From Pocillopora verrucosa (lineage: Eukaryota; Cnidaria; Anthozoa; Scleractinia; Pocilloporidae), in assembly GCF_036669915.1 (NCBI RefSeq), contig NC_089314.1:3420620-3484619 (forward strand): a stretch of 64,000 bases of DNA. Reading direction: 5' to 3'. This document shows, one piece after another, positions 1 to 10,737 of this stretch (position 1 is the first letter of the stretch; every line of letters starts with the position of its first letter). The position numbers were made by a program, and so were the translations under genes. The notes under the pieces were generated by a model, which was given only the letters and a program-made list of their open reading frames with translations, had not been told where the DNA came from and did not search any database.

Positions 1-2434
1 TTGACGAATTCTTCACTCTCGTCACCCTCAGCTCCTTAGCAATTGGTCTGACCGCCATGTTATCTGCGTTGAGATGTTTTGGTAGCACCAGGACTACTTT
101 CTGGCGGTAAGGGGTGGGGAATTGTATTTCTTGATCTGTGTGAATAACGACCCGAAAAAGACGATCGACAGTAACACTAGAGACAAAAATGCAGAGGTCG
201 ACGGCGACAATGAAAACGACGTGGAAAACGGACATTTAAACGACACGTTTTTTTATGGTAACAGCTACAAGGACGAGTACGAGAACGAGGGCGACGGCGA
301 AAATTACTATAACAACGACGACGAAACAATTCGGAAGACGACAACGACGGTGACGATTAAAACGGCAACAAAAACGAGATTGCATCGAGGACGAAGTGCT
401 GTGACGAAGACGTAGACGACAACGAAGACAGGCAAGAAGACGGCGGATATGGATTCTTCCTTTTCGATATTTGAGAGGTATTTTGCCAAATTTTTGAAAA
501 AAATTAGAATTCCACGTTCCAAAGACATAATGAGGAGACGAATCTGACTGGAACGTATGGATTTTCTTAGAAATGTTTCGGCTGAATCGCTCAGCCTTCA
601 TCCGACTGTTGGAATGTGAGTGGTTTCATACTTACTTTTACACTTACTTTTATTCCTATTTGATATTCATTATCAATGTCACTTTGCAGTGAAGCCGCAG
701 CTGGTGTCAACAGGATAAGTTACTTTGTGGCTGTCAATGTCGCTCAGATTCCCATAATCGTCATCACTCCTGTTGTTTATTTGAGCCTGCTGTACCCACT
801 GATTGCACCGAGAGGTAGAAATCGTATCGTTTTATCTGATGGGCATGGGTTTTCATTACTTTTGAAATTGCGCGTGCCTCTGTTTGTCTCTTTGTTTGTC
901 CGTTAGTATGATATTTGACGTAAGGCCAGAAAGTCAGCGAATGTTAAGGTTGAGGCCGAACAATCGCACAGAATGAGATAGTAAACAATTTTTGATCTCT
1001 TGCGCACAGTTATACCTCCCTACACCCCCTTTCAAACTTAGATCTAAGTGTCTGTTGTAATTTTTTTGAAAATTCTTTTCTTAGCTTATTTCCGATTTCA
1101 TTATGTTGCCACTCTTGGAGTTCAGTTCGCCTGCACTGGAGCGGGATACTGCATATCCGCTATTTTCAGCCCAAAAAACTCACAGATGGCATCTGTTACT
1201 TTTGCACTCATTTCTTCTCTTGTGGCAGGTAAACAAAGGAAAGGTTATCATGACAAACAGTAATACGAGGGGAAGGTAGAAGAGGGATGGGACGATAGAG
1301 AATGGAACTTAAGAAAATTTGTATTGATGCGTCACGTTAATCAATTTGACTTCGCTGCTTTGAGTTGCTGTATTGGTTTGCTACCTTTGGGTTACTGGAC
1401 ATTACTTATCGCCTGAGGAAGAGGGTGGAGATTTTTTATAGGATCGCATGGTTAAGGGAGAGGGGGGAGGAATCAGTCGTCGCCAATAAGAGGGCGAAGT
1501 TAAGACAATTGAACAATTGAATGCAAATGGTGAGATGGGGGGGGGGGGGTGGGTCATAAGGATACAACAGAGCCTTAAAGAATCAAGTAAATTTTATCGT
1601 GACAAAACCATAATCCTCCCTCCCTCCCCCCTCTCCCGGCGGTGAATAATGACCGGCCCTTACTGAAACAGAGGAAACTCCTCGTCAATTCCGTCTCGAA
1701 TATGACGACATTATGAAAAAAAAAACCAGTTATTGATAATTAATCGCGCTAAAAGTTCAAATCTGGGACATTGAATCTTTTCGGATCCGGTGTCTAAGCA
1801 AACAAAGTTTAGAGCGATAACGAAGGCATCCTATCGTAAACCAAGTCAAACGCGACCGAGCTTTTAAGAATTTACCAGAATGTCTGTTGCGTACGCTTTT
1901 GGCATAGGTCCATAAATCCTAAAAATCTTAACAATTTGTCCCCGTGATCGATTTGCGATTATGCATGAGTTGGCACTCTTTCAATACAATATTTGTCAGG
2001 TGTAATCCTGGAACAATTTATTTAAATGTCAAGTTACGAAATATTTTGCAATAGCAATTTTATGCTGCTGGGGGTTTCTTGCCCTCCCCCTGCTCTGCTG
2101 CCGGTTCTCTTCGTAAATTGACACAATTCTATTTCTGTCTCGCATTGAATTCCCAGGCAGTTCTCCTACACTGTGTAAAATGGCAGAGAGCGCGCTCGGT
2201 CCAGTGATCTACAGTCTGTCTTACTGCCGCTGGTACCTGGAGGCGCTGTTTGAAAAGGAGGCTATTCGTTACCCAGAAGTCATGGCGCGCTATGTGCATG
2301 GTCTATCGACAAGGAATGGATATACACTGAATAACTACAGCTCTTGTGTAGCAGTCTTATTTGCGATGGGGTTTGCTTACCGAGTGCTGGCTTTGTTGTT
2401 TATGTTGTTTACAAATAGAGGGAAGCAACATTAG
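1..2434 (+). CDS. ABCG half-transporter copy A, 3' part only (last four exons)
   Basis: Partial gene cut by the left window edge. Four exons are seen: 1-106, 690-814, 1085-1228 and 2157-2434. All have GT-AG borders and the same phases as exons 14 to 17 of the complete copy at 20984-31763. They encode the C-terminal half of the ABC-2 type membrane domain: a helix ending in [10 protein letters not shown], then the segments [38 protein letters not shown] and [11 protein letters not shown], a conserved tail ([20 protein letters not shown], with NGYTLNNYS further on) and a last helix before TAG at 2432-2434. This tail is the part most similar to plant ABCG24/28-type half-transporters. No stop or frameshift is visible, so copy A may be a working gene whose ATPase exons lie to the left. 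Substrate is unknown. Confidence 0.85.
150..440 (+). repeat. ACG/GAC-rich degenerate low-complexity tract in intron 14 of ABCG copy A
   Basis: A strand-biased run of GACGAC, AACGAC and ACGACG-like triplets lies between exons 14 and 15. It stays open in one + frame and would read as an acidic D/N/E-rich peptide. The splice sites on both sides and the same tract in intron 14 of copy C (about 56230-56470) mark it as intronic. Copy B keeps only a short remnant near 30050-30130. Confidence 0.6.
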
Positions 2435-5400
2435 CTGCATCTTGTTGTTAGAGAAATCTGGAGGAAAGCGTATTATTGTTAAACTTAAGAGTGGCTTTAA
2501 ATTAGATGATTAGATTTCATTTTTTTTGCGTGTGTCCTGTGACAGTGAACGCAAGAAAAGGAATTAGACGAGGGAGCCAACTTGTGCAAACATTATTTTG
2601 TTGTCAGTTGAGAGCATTTACTTCTGTTTTGTTGATTTTTTTCTTTTTCGTTAGCGTGCTCGAAGGTGTCATATATGTTTAACTTGTTAAGTGTCCCGCC
2701 AAGTCTGTTGTGATGTACACACAAGGCTTAAAATGACTATGCTAAGAGACTTAGAGGTCACCTCTGTTAGTTCGAAAGTCAGAATCACTATCGTCTAATT
2801 TTATGCGCAAGAATGCCGAAACCGGTGATCTTTGTCGGTTGTTGATAAATCACAATTGATGATTAAAAAAGCAAGTGAAGGTTTCATATTTGTTAGGAGA
2901 TTCGTGGGCTCGAGTAACGGTCACTTTGGAAATGAGCCCGCAAACTTACAAGGCCATAAAATAAGTTTGATGATTGGATATCTGTTAATTACTAAACTGA
3001 ATCTGCCATTCGACCTCTTAATCCAGAATGTTCATGTTTCTGAATAAGAATATCGATAATGTTGGTCGTCGGTTAGTATTTAATTGTCCGCCCTAAACGG
3101 TAATTCTTCTTTGTATTTTCTCGGTAGTCAGTTATATTTTCCCCCTTTGTCGCCAGTAAATTAACCCGATCCATCGCTAACAAGTGATCGCTAACGTTTT
3201 AAAAGAATCTTTTTTTTCAAATAATTTTTGCAATAGCAACTTAGATGAGCAGGTGGCCATGGGTTGTTGTTTTGAGACGCAGCTTTACGGATGGAAATAT
3301 TCCTGATTAAAAGATCTCAGAAACTGTGATTCTAGTGGTTAATTTTTTGCGATTCCTCGTTGTGAAAAACGTTTTCTAGGACGCGGTTTTCCCTTTTTAT
3401 CGGGAAAAAGGAGAGGACTTATTCACTGAAAAATGTATGATACGTTGGACCCAAATTAACACCTGTGCTGCTGAAGAAGCTGAAATATTCTCTCCACGTT
3501 TCTTCCTCGCACTCGAGCAATAACCACTCACTTTGTGTACAATGCGGAACATTTAGGCTAATTGCATCGTTCCTGTTTTGTGGACATCAACAGAAATCAA
3601 TCTTTAAGTAAACATCTTACCACACAATCTATTTACATTTAATTAGGGTTGGCTCAGCGATTGTCAGTATAACGAATGTCCGTCCAGAATGGGCTGACAT
3701 CGAGATATCCTTTTAGGCAAATTGATCCATTTATTTGCTTATAGCGCAGGTAAAATAAGTAATATGTCCTATCATATTTCGCCCATTGATTATTTGCCCC
3801 TCCTATTCAGCTGCTCTCGTATTGGCTTTCATCTTTGTGTTCACGGAAGACTTATTAACAGTTTTTTTTTTGGTCAATTATGAATTTGCCTCACATAATC
3901 ATCGTTTCGCCGAAGACTGCCAAGCTTTCCATACTCGAGCATTCAAGTCTTGCGGCAACTCAACCAAAGTTGATTTCCTTAAAATTTCTGTTTTCATTCA
4001 GAGTAGTTTTATTTCAATAACTCGAGGGGTTCTGCTTCGAAACACTTTTTTCTTACAATTTTCCGTTTCGATGCCCTAACCCCATTGCACTGGACTATAT
4101 GAGTTAATGAGAGTCAACTGTGGCAAAACGTTGTCATAGGAGTAAGAATCAAGAACCATGAGACTGTATCCAAGGTTTATCGAAAGTCGGGAGAGTATTT
4201 CCTTCGTCGGCACTAGTAGATAACACCTCAATAACAAACCTATGAAAGGAATAATTAATTATGTTTCAGAAAGGAATAAGACTTCCTTCATCTGTCGTAG
4301 AGCATTTCAAATGTTGGACGTTTGTTCTTCCCACTCAGTAAAATAAAACCACCTTCTTGTTGGTTTCGTTTGATCATGTGTTACCTTAACAAAAGCGTAA
4401 GTAGATGTTCAAAACCCATTCCTATAGTTCATGGAAGAATCTTAGAGGGAGGTTTTAATCTTTTATCCATATTATCTGACAATATTTGGAGGTAAATTTT
4501 AGTTTAGGCTTGTCGCCGAAGACATAGTCAATTAAACAAATAGGTTTATCCCATTCTGAAGCTTAGCCGCCTACACTTCCTGTACACCTGTGATATGATA
4601 ATTAACTAATTTTCCTAACACACTGGTGTTCGAATGAAGAGCTATTTAAGAATATTAACTGGTTAATTCAAGTCACATATAATCTTGCTACCGACAGTGA
4701 CCTCCACACTTTTTTCATGTATTTAAAGACAGTGGATTAAGTGGCTCTGAGTACGACTGCTATTTCCTTTTTCGAGGTATTTTTATTCATTTTTATGATT
4801 TTTTTTCTTTCTTTGGCCTTTTGAAATTCATACTTTAGTAAAAGCCACTTCAAACTGTGGTATAGTGGTGTAAATGAAGAACATTATTGAAGATACAACC
4901 TTCGACAATTTATAAATCAGCAACTAAGCTCATTGTTAGCAGACTGTTGTTGTGATATTACAGAACGTGATTAGGTACGTTTTAATGCTAATCAAGAAAT
5001 TTCACAGAAGTAATAAGGCTGTGACGGTATGAAAACAATATTGCAACTGAGTAAGTACAATGATATCTATGCAGTGTCTTCTTTTAAAGTTTTTGACCCA
5101 AGACTCTGAAATCGGAATTTTGACTGAGGCATTGCGCAAGCACTTTTCCTTTAACAGACTTTCAAGAAGCCATATACACGTAAATGCAACTACTTTTGAT
5201 AACAACACCAAAATCGAACAAATTACCTCATGCTTGTGTACTGTGTCTGAAACAGTCCTGAAAAGTCTTCGAATACAGTTTATTCAGATATGTTCACGTT
5301 ATCCCTTGCAGTCATACGTTAGTGGCGTGTATGGTTGAGAAATATCAATACCTCAATCGTTAGTCTGCATATGGTTTAATAAAAAAAAAAACAAAAAAAA

Positions 5401-5521
5401 AATTCCCCGCATCGCAAGAAATTGCCAAGTAAGGCAACATCATATAGTTCACTGAAAAATTTGGCAACTTGTTTCCATTTATATAGGTCGTTTGGTAAAG
5501 TAATATTTCAGTGGAAACTCA
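2435..5521. other. Intergenic spacer between ABCG copy A and GPCR1
   Basis: No supportable gene. The sequence is AT-rich and paralogous over long stretches to 10738-13867, parts of 31764-36103, and 62549-64000. Short open frames shared by several spacers (for example 2832-3047 and 62947-63162) begin with non-ATG codons and are explained by duplication. The last 500 bases, up to the GPCR start, are the best conserved part among units and probably include the receptor promoter and a 5' UTR intron (inference). Confidence 0.6.
5510..5511 (+). other. Probable 5' UTR splice acceptor of GPCR1
   Basis: The AG of TAATATTTCAG lies ten bases before the ATG. The same pyrimidine-poor TTTCAG followed by GTGGAAAC precedes GPCR2 (AG at 13856-13857) and GPCR3 (AG at 36092-36093). 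This suggests a non-coding upstream exon and a single coding exon. Inference from conservation only. Confidence 0.4.
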
Positions 5522-6475
5522 ATGGCTTCTAACACAAGCAACGTTACTCATTACCTGAAAAGTGAAGATTGGATGTTTGTTCCTGCCCCCCACTGCATTC
5601 CATGGCTTGCTGTGCTCGGCACTGTATGTCTGGCCATAGTCATCCTCAATAGCATCACCATTATTATGTTTGCGAAGCAGCGCCGGCTACAGAGGAAGAG
5701 TACATACTTGGTCATCCATCTGGCCATAGTCGATCTCTTGATCGGGGCGGTTACCGGACCTCTTCGGATTGAATCTCTTGGGAGGTTCGTATGCCATCTG
5801 TGGGAGAACGATAAGCCTAATACAATTATGTCCACAGCAGTAGCACTGTATCATATCGATAAAGTCTCGCTTCTTAATCTCGCTTTTATTTCATTAGAAC
5901 GAACACACGCAACATTCTGTCCTCTCAAGCATCGTTTTGTTAAGAAATGGGTTTATGGAGTGGTTATAGTTGTCACTTGGTTAGTCCCTGTAGTCATGAT
6001 CTCTATGATGCTTGGACGATCAATCTTCAATCACGACATCATGATAATTTTTTTTTGGGTCTTCTTTTTATATACTTCCATCCTTCTTTTGGTTATATTT
6101 GCATGCTATATTTCTATTTATATCAAAGTTCGTGGTGGTCGTTTTGCTCAACTCCATGGTGCAGCCGGCCTGAGGGAAAGAAAACTGACAAGTACAATGT
6201 TTCATGCCACATTTGGATCGTTCTTAACTTTCCTGCTATCGATAGTATGCTATGGTGTGTTCGTTTTTGATTTGAAGCTACTTTTAAGCCTTTCCATTAA
6301 TTTCCTTTTTCACTTTCAAGTGGCAATGATTACATTTCTTTTGTTCAACTCGCTAATAAATCCTATAATTTACGCCATAAAAATGCCAGAATTTAGAGCG
6401 GGTATGTTACAAATAATATTTCGTAGAAGTCCACGCCGTCCACACCCGGTTAACATTCCACTTCAGGGCCGTTAA
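5522..6475 (+). CDS. Orphan class A (rhodopsin-family) GPCR, copy 1, intronless CDS
   Basis: A 317-residue seven-helix receptor at the plasma membrane; ligand unknown. Visible class A landmarks: two N-terminal N-glycosylation sequons (N4, N7), N43 in helix 1, LAIVD with D71 in helix 2, C91 before helix 3, ERTHA at 126-130 in place of DRY, W153 in helix 4, and NPIIY at 280-284 in helix 7 followed by a short basic tail. Oddities: no cysteine in extracellular loop 2, so the usual disulfide with C91 is absent; the helix 6 CWxP motif reads TFLL at 236-239, with F for Trp and L239 for Pro; and helix 3 is three residues shorter than in copies 2 and 3. The ATG at 5522 is chosen because it matches copy 2 and follows a conserved TTTCAG acceptor. 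It lies about 3.1 kb downstream of ABCG copy A, same strand. Confidence 0.88.
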   Translation: MASNTSNVTHYLKSEDWMFVPAPHCIPWLAVLGTVCLAIVILNSITIIMFAKQRRLQRKSTYLVIHLAIVDLLIGAVTGPLRIESLGRFVCHLWENDKPNTIMSTAVALYHIDKVSLLNLAFISLERTHATFCPLKHRFVKKWVYGVVIVVTWLVPVVMISMMLGRSIFNHDIMIIFFWVFFLYTSILLLVIFACYISIYIKVRGGRFAQLHGAAGLRERKLTSTMFHATFGSFLTFLLSIVCYGVFVFDLKLLLSLSINFLFHFQVAMITFLLFNSLINPIIYAIKMPEFRAGMLQIIFRRSPRRPHPVNIPLQGR

Positions 6476-8189
6476 TTTGTAGTGTTTGGAGAAATATAAA
6501 ATCGAAAGTAAAAAATTTAAGCTTGAACTAAACCAGGAAAATTCCTGCGCGCTTCTCTACATTTCTAACACGGGTCCATAACGGAAAACTAACGTCAGTG
6601 ATGATGTTCAAAGAAAATACTGTTTGTCAGGTTAAGCATTAAAATGGTAAAAAAAAAATGTTGACTCACTAATCGGGCTGTTATGATGAAATAACTGTGT
6701 AGCCAATAATTTAAATAATCTTAGATAAGGAGTCCATAGTCATAGTCATTCTTTTTCACATAAAGGCACAAAAGAAAGAGAAGCCTTTGCCTAGATCAGT
6801 AAAACGACATTGAAGTGTTTATTTCAGTACCGTTGTTTCCATGTAGATTACAAACTTCTTTTGTTAACGAAACTGAACAACTTGTTGTAATATTACATTA
6901 TAACGGAGAGAAACATTAAACTTGTTTTCGATGAAGCATTTTCTTTTGTTTTTGTTTTATTTCTTTTTCTTTTGCTGTTTAGCTGCAGGTTTTAGACAGA
7001 ATGCAGTCATTCACAATGTAGTAGAATAAGCAGAAATTCATGTTTTATTACTTTAGATGATGACACCGCTGATATCAATCAATGAACTTAAAAGAAGCAT
7101 TTTTACAGTGTTGTAGACAAGTTTCACTGAGGACGGTACATAAGACGGACGAATGTATTTAAGGAAACCCGAAAATGTGATACCATAGACAGCTATGACC
7201 GGCTGAATGGTTATGTATTGTTTGTTATTTACAATAACTGATTACACAGTACGTGGATTAAAAATTGAAAGCCAACACTCGTTATTACAAGGAAAAGGAA
7301 GCTCAAAGACAATTCTTTGGAAACTGTAGCGTGACATGGATGGTCTCCGCGGTCGAATAGGAATAAAAGTTGGGAAAGAAACAAATGAATGATAAAATAC
7401 CATTTCCCTTTGTTGAGCAGTTGCTTTTAGTTTGGTTTGGTTTTGTTTTGCTGTGCGAATTATCAGCCAGAATGTAACAGAAAACAGTCAACATTGATAG
7501 GAAGTGAAAGAAATAAAACTCCTTTTAACAACCATGGGTGATAATCCCGCCAATAAATCAATCAATATTATTGTACCAATATTACGTACACCCATTTCTG
7601 ATAAATCAGTGGCAAAAAAGCGATGATCTCTCGTTTTTTAGGACTTCGAAACGTTTCGCTATACATTCCTTTCTTGCGAGTTGCAATGTTTGCCCCGTGG
7701 CGATCCCAGAAATCTTCGCGCAAACGTAAGGATCCGATTAATGACAACTCATTTATTACTGCTTGGTGGATGTGAGATCACCCTGCGAGGTGATCATCCC
7801 GCGTAATAAGCGTCATGGTGAAAATATAAGAGTTTGCACGGGAATACAAACGACTGCTCTTAGGAATAAAATCATAAAGTCAAATTCTCAATAAAAATAC
7901 CTCGGCAGGTTATTTATTTTATTTTGAGGAAACTAGCAGTTATTGGGTGGAAAATTCACAAAAAAAAAAAAATCACGAAAGAAGTGTAGGGGGAATCACT
8001 CGACTACGTCTCGTGTTTCTCCCCACCTCTTGAGTGCTCTAGCCGCTTCCTAAGTGCTTTACAACAGAACAGAGCACAGTCAAGGCTTCTCTATTTGTTT
8101 TATAATAACGAATCCGTTAAATTCCCCAAAAATTACTTTCAATTTTCAAAACAAATCTTATTTCCAAAGCGAACAACAGTGTCGTCAGC
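6476..8189. other. GPCR1 3' region and spacer
   Basis: No gene is supported. The stretch to about 7950 is paralogous to 14792-16300, 37064-38510 and 57433-58905, so it belongs to the duplicated unit. After about 7950 it is unique to this unit. A short frame at about 7533-7625 is shared by three units, but its few differences are amino-acid changing, so nothing points to selection. Confidence 0.55.
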
Positions 8190-9150
8190 ATGCTCTATAC
8201 TCTCATAGAGCACGCTACAATAAGCCAATCAGAATTCCTGTTAGAATGGTTCAAATAATCTGATTGGCTGTACAAGACTAAAGCTGTCAAAAATGTCAAA
8301 CCATCCAAGTTCATATTCTGTAATAGTTTACAAACTAAAATAGCTCGGCATGTCGAATTTAACACTGCCTGAAGTTTTTTAGTTTCTAATAAAGGATCTG
8401 AAAGTGAAATGTTAAGTGAAATTCGGCCCAATCGTGGCTCACAAAAATACGCAAGTTATTTCACATGACAAGTAGAAAACAAACTGTTCAAGGCGAGTGT
8501 ATTATGAAGGAACAACAGCCTAATTCACTAAGACAAAAAGATCGCTCGGAATGACAGCGCCGTAAAACTCGGTTGCAGTGACTGATCTGGCCTTCCACTC
8601 AACGCATCGGAAAGGTAATCAGGGCAAGCTCTTATTTTTTCACTCGAAGGGCAGTCGATTTAGTTCCTGAGGCTTGCTCCACTGCGATGACCGAAGATCG
8701 CCATGATTAGCTAGCCGCGATAGACCTTAAGTCGCTCTGACACCGTCATGATTAGTATGAATTTTAACAGTTATGCCAGGTTATATTTTTCATAATTCCT
8801 GTTTTTTTCTATTATTCGAAAATTATATACTATACAAGTGTTAGCTGTGTTTGATTTTTATTACCGTACGTAAACTCGCAATCTAACTGAACGTGAAAAC
8901 CGTTAAAAAAACTCGGACTGTCTATCTTGTTTTATCTTTGGGGATTTTTGTCTCTGCTCAAGTTACAGTAACGTAAATTACTGCGCCTGGCATTTTTGCA
9001 AACCTTTGCTCGCTTGTTCCGAAATTTCACTTTTATTAACGAAAGAAAAGCTAGAAAGAAGTCCCGGAAAAGGTCGGACATAGTACGATTTGGCTGATGG
9101 CGTGACAGCTTTAGCTCAGTTCTATGCTCTATACTCTCATAGAGCACGCT
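8190..9150. repeat. Segment bounded by identical 27-bp direct repeats, each containing a hairpin
   Basis: Positions 8190-8216 and 9124-9150 are identical over 27 bases. Each contains the inverted pair TGCTCTAT / ATAGAGCA around a 6-base loop. Just inside the left repeat is a second perfect inverted repeat, AGCCAATCAGA at 8223-8233 and its complement at 8259-8269. No coding capacity is seen in the roughly 900 bases between. The segment is absent from the paralogous units, so it may be a non-autonomous mobile element or a solo structure; the class is not recognised. Confidence 0.45.
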
Positions 9151-9414
9151 CTTTCAACTAATGACAGTACGTGTTATATCCGGGCTTTATTATAAATGTC
9201 CATAGTCGACCAAAATAATAGTGTCCGTTAGTGCGATATTTGACGTTAGGCCAGAAAGTCAGCGAATCTTAGGGTTGAGGCCGAACAGTCGCACAGTATG
9301 AGATAATAAACAATTCTTGATCTCTTGCGCACAGTTATACCTCCCTCCACCCCCTCTTTACCTTTCAAACTTAGATCTACGTGTCTGTTGTAATTTTTTT
9401 GAACATTTTCTTAG

Positions 9415-10737
9415 CTTACTTCCAACCACATTATGCCGCCACTCTTGGAGTTCAGTTCGCCTGCACTGGAGTGGGATACTGCATATCCGCTATCTTCAGC
9501 CCCAAAAACTCACAGATGGCATCTGTTACTTTTGCACTCATTTCTTCTCTTGTGGCAGGTAAACAAAGGAAAGGTTATCGGGACAAACAGTAATACGAGG
9601 GGGAGGTAGAAGAGGGATGGGACGATAGAGAATGGAACTTAAGAAAAATTTGTATTGATGCATCACGTTAATCTATTTGAATTCGCTGCTTTGAGTTGTT
9701 GTATTGGTTTGCTACCTTTGGGCTACAGGACATTACTTATCGCCTGGGGAAGAGGGTGGAGAATTTTGGGGAGATCGTATGGTTAAGGGGGAGGGGGGAG
9801 GGCAGAGGGAAGAATCAGTCGTCACCAATAAGGGGGGGGGGGTAATCAAGAAAGTTGACCGCAAATGAGGGGGGGGAGGGGGTCATAAGGATACGACAGA
9901 GCTTTAAAGGATCAAGTAAATTTTATCGTGACAAAACCATAATCCTTCCCCCCCCCTCTCCCGGCGGTGAATAATGACCGGCCCTTACCTTACCTCACCT
10001 CTGTCTCGAATATGACGAAATTCTGTAAAAAGTCCCAGTTGCTGATAATTACTTGCGCTAAAAGTTCAATTCTAGGACATTATATTGTTTCGGATTCGGT
10101 GTCTGGGCAAACAAAGTTTAGAGTGATAACGAAGGCAACCCATCCTAAACCAAGCCAAACGCAACCGAGCTTTTAAAAATTTACCAGAATGTCTGTTGCC
10201 TACGCTTTTGGCACAGGCAGAAGCTCTTTAAAATCTTATCAATTTGTCGTGATGGATTTGCGATTATGTATGAGTTGGCACTCTTACAATGTAATATTTG
10301 CCAGGCGCGATCCTGGAACGATTTATTTCAGTTTCGTTACTAAATATTTTGCAAAAGCAATTTTATGCTGCTGAGGGTTTCTTGCCCTCACCCTGCTCTG
10401 CCGTCGGTTCTCTTCGTAAATTGACACAATTATATTTCCGTCTCGCACTGAATTCCCAGGCAGTTCTCCTACACTGTGTAAAATTGCAGAGAGCTTGCTC
10501 GGTCCAGTGATCTACAGCCTGTCTTACTGACGCAGGTACTTGGAGGCGCTGTTTGAAAAGGAGGCTATTCGTTACCTAGAAGTCATGGCGCGCCATGTGC
10601 ATGGGCTATCGACAAGGAATGGTTATACGCTGAATAACTACAGCTCTTGTGTAGCAGTCTTATTTGCCATGGGGTTTGCTTACCGATTGCTAGCTTTGTT
10701 GTTTATGTTGTTTACAAATAGGGGGAAGCAACATTAG
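9415..10737 (+). pseudogene. ABCG fragment (exons 16 and 17 only) with in-frame stop
   Basis: Two exons match copy A and copy B closely: 9415-9558 (exon 16, with intact acceptor and donor) and 10460-10737 (exon 17, ending in TAG). Exon 17 carries an in-frame TGA at 10528-10530, inside the conserved SLSYxRWYLEAL stretch. The initiator-like ATG of the paralogs is also ATT here. Exons 1 to 15 are not found between GPCR1 and this point, so this is a truncated copy left by the array's rearrangement. It sits 3.1 kb upstream of GPCR2, the same spacing as copy A to GPCR1. Confidence 0.9.

Noticed and set aside
122..415. Acidic open frame and the minus-strand frames opposite it (236-601)
   Set aside because: They lie inside intron 14 of ABCG copy A between good splice sites, are low complexity, and the paralogous tract in copy C does not keep the frame.
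2832..3047. Spacer frame repeated at 62947-63162
   Set aside because: Begins with TTG, is disrupted in the spacer before GPCR2, and is explained by duplication.
5551..5835. Minus-strand frames inside the receptor genes (also 13897-14259 and 36175-36408)
   Set aside because: Shadows of the conserved GPCR coding strand; they have no protein features of their own.
7533..7729. Short frames recurring at 7538, 38093 and 58487 and a 30-codon ATG frame overlapping them
   Set aside because: Conservation follows from recent duplication of the spacer. The longer frame has no ATG start, and the substitutions in the ATG frame are amino-acid changing.
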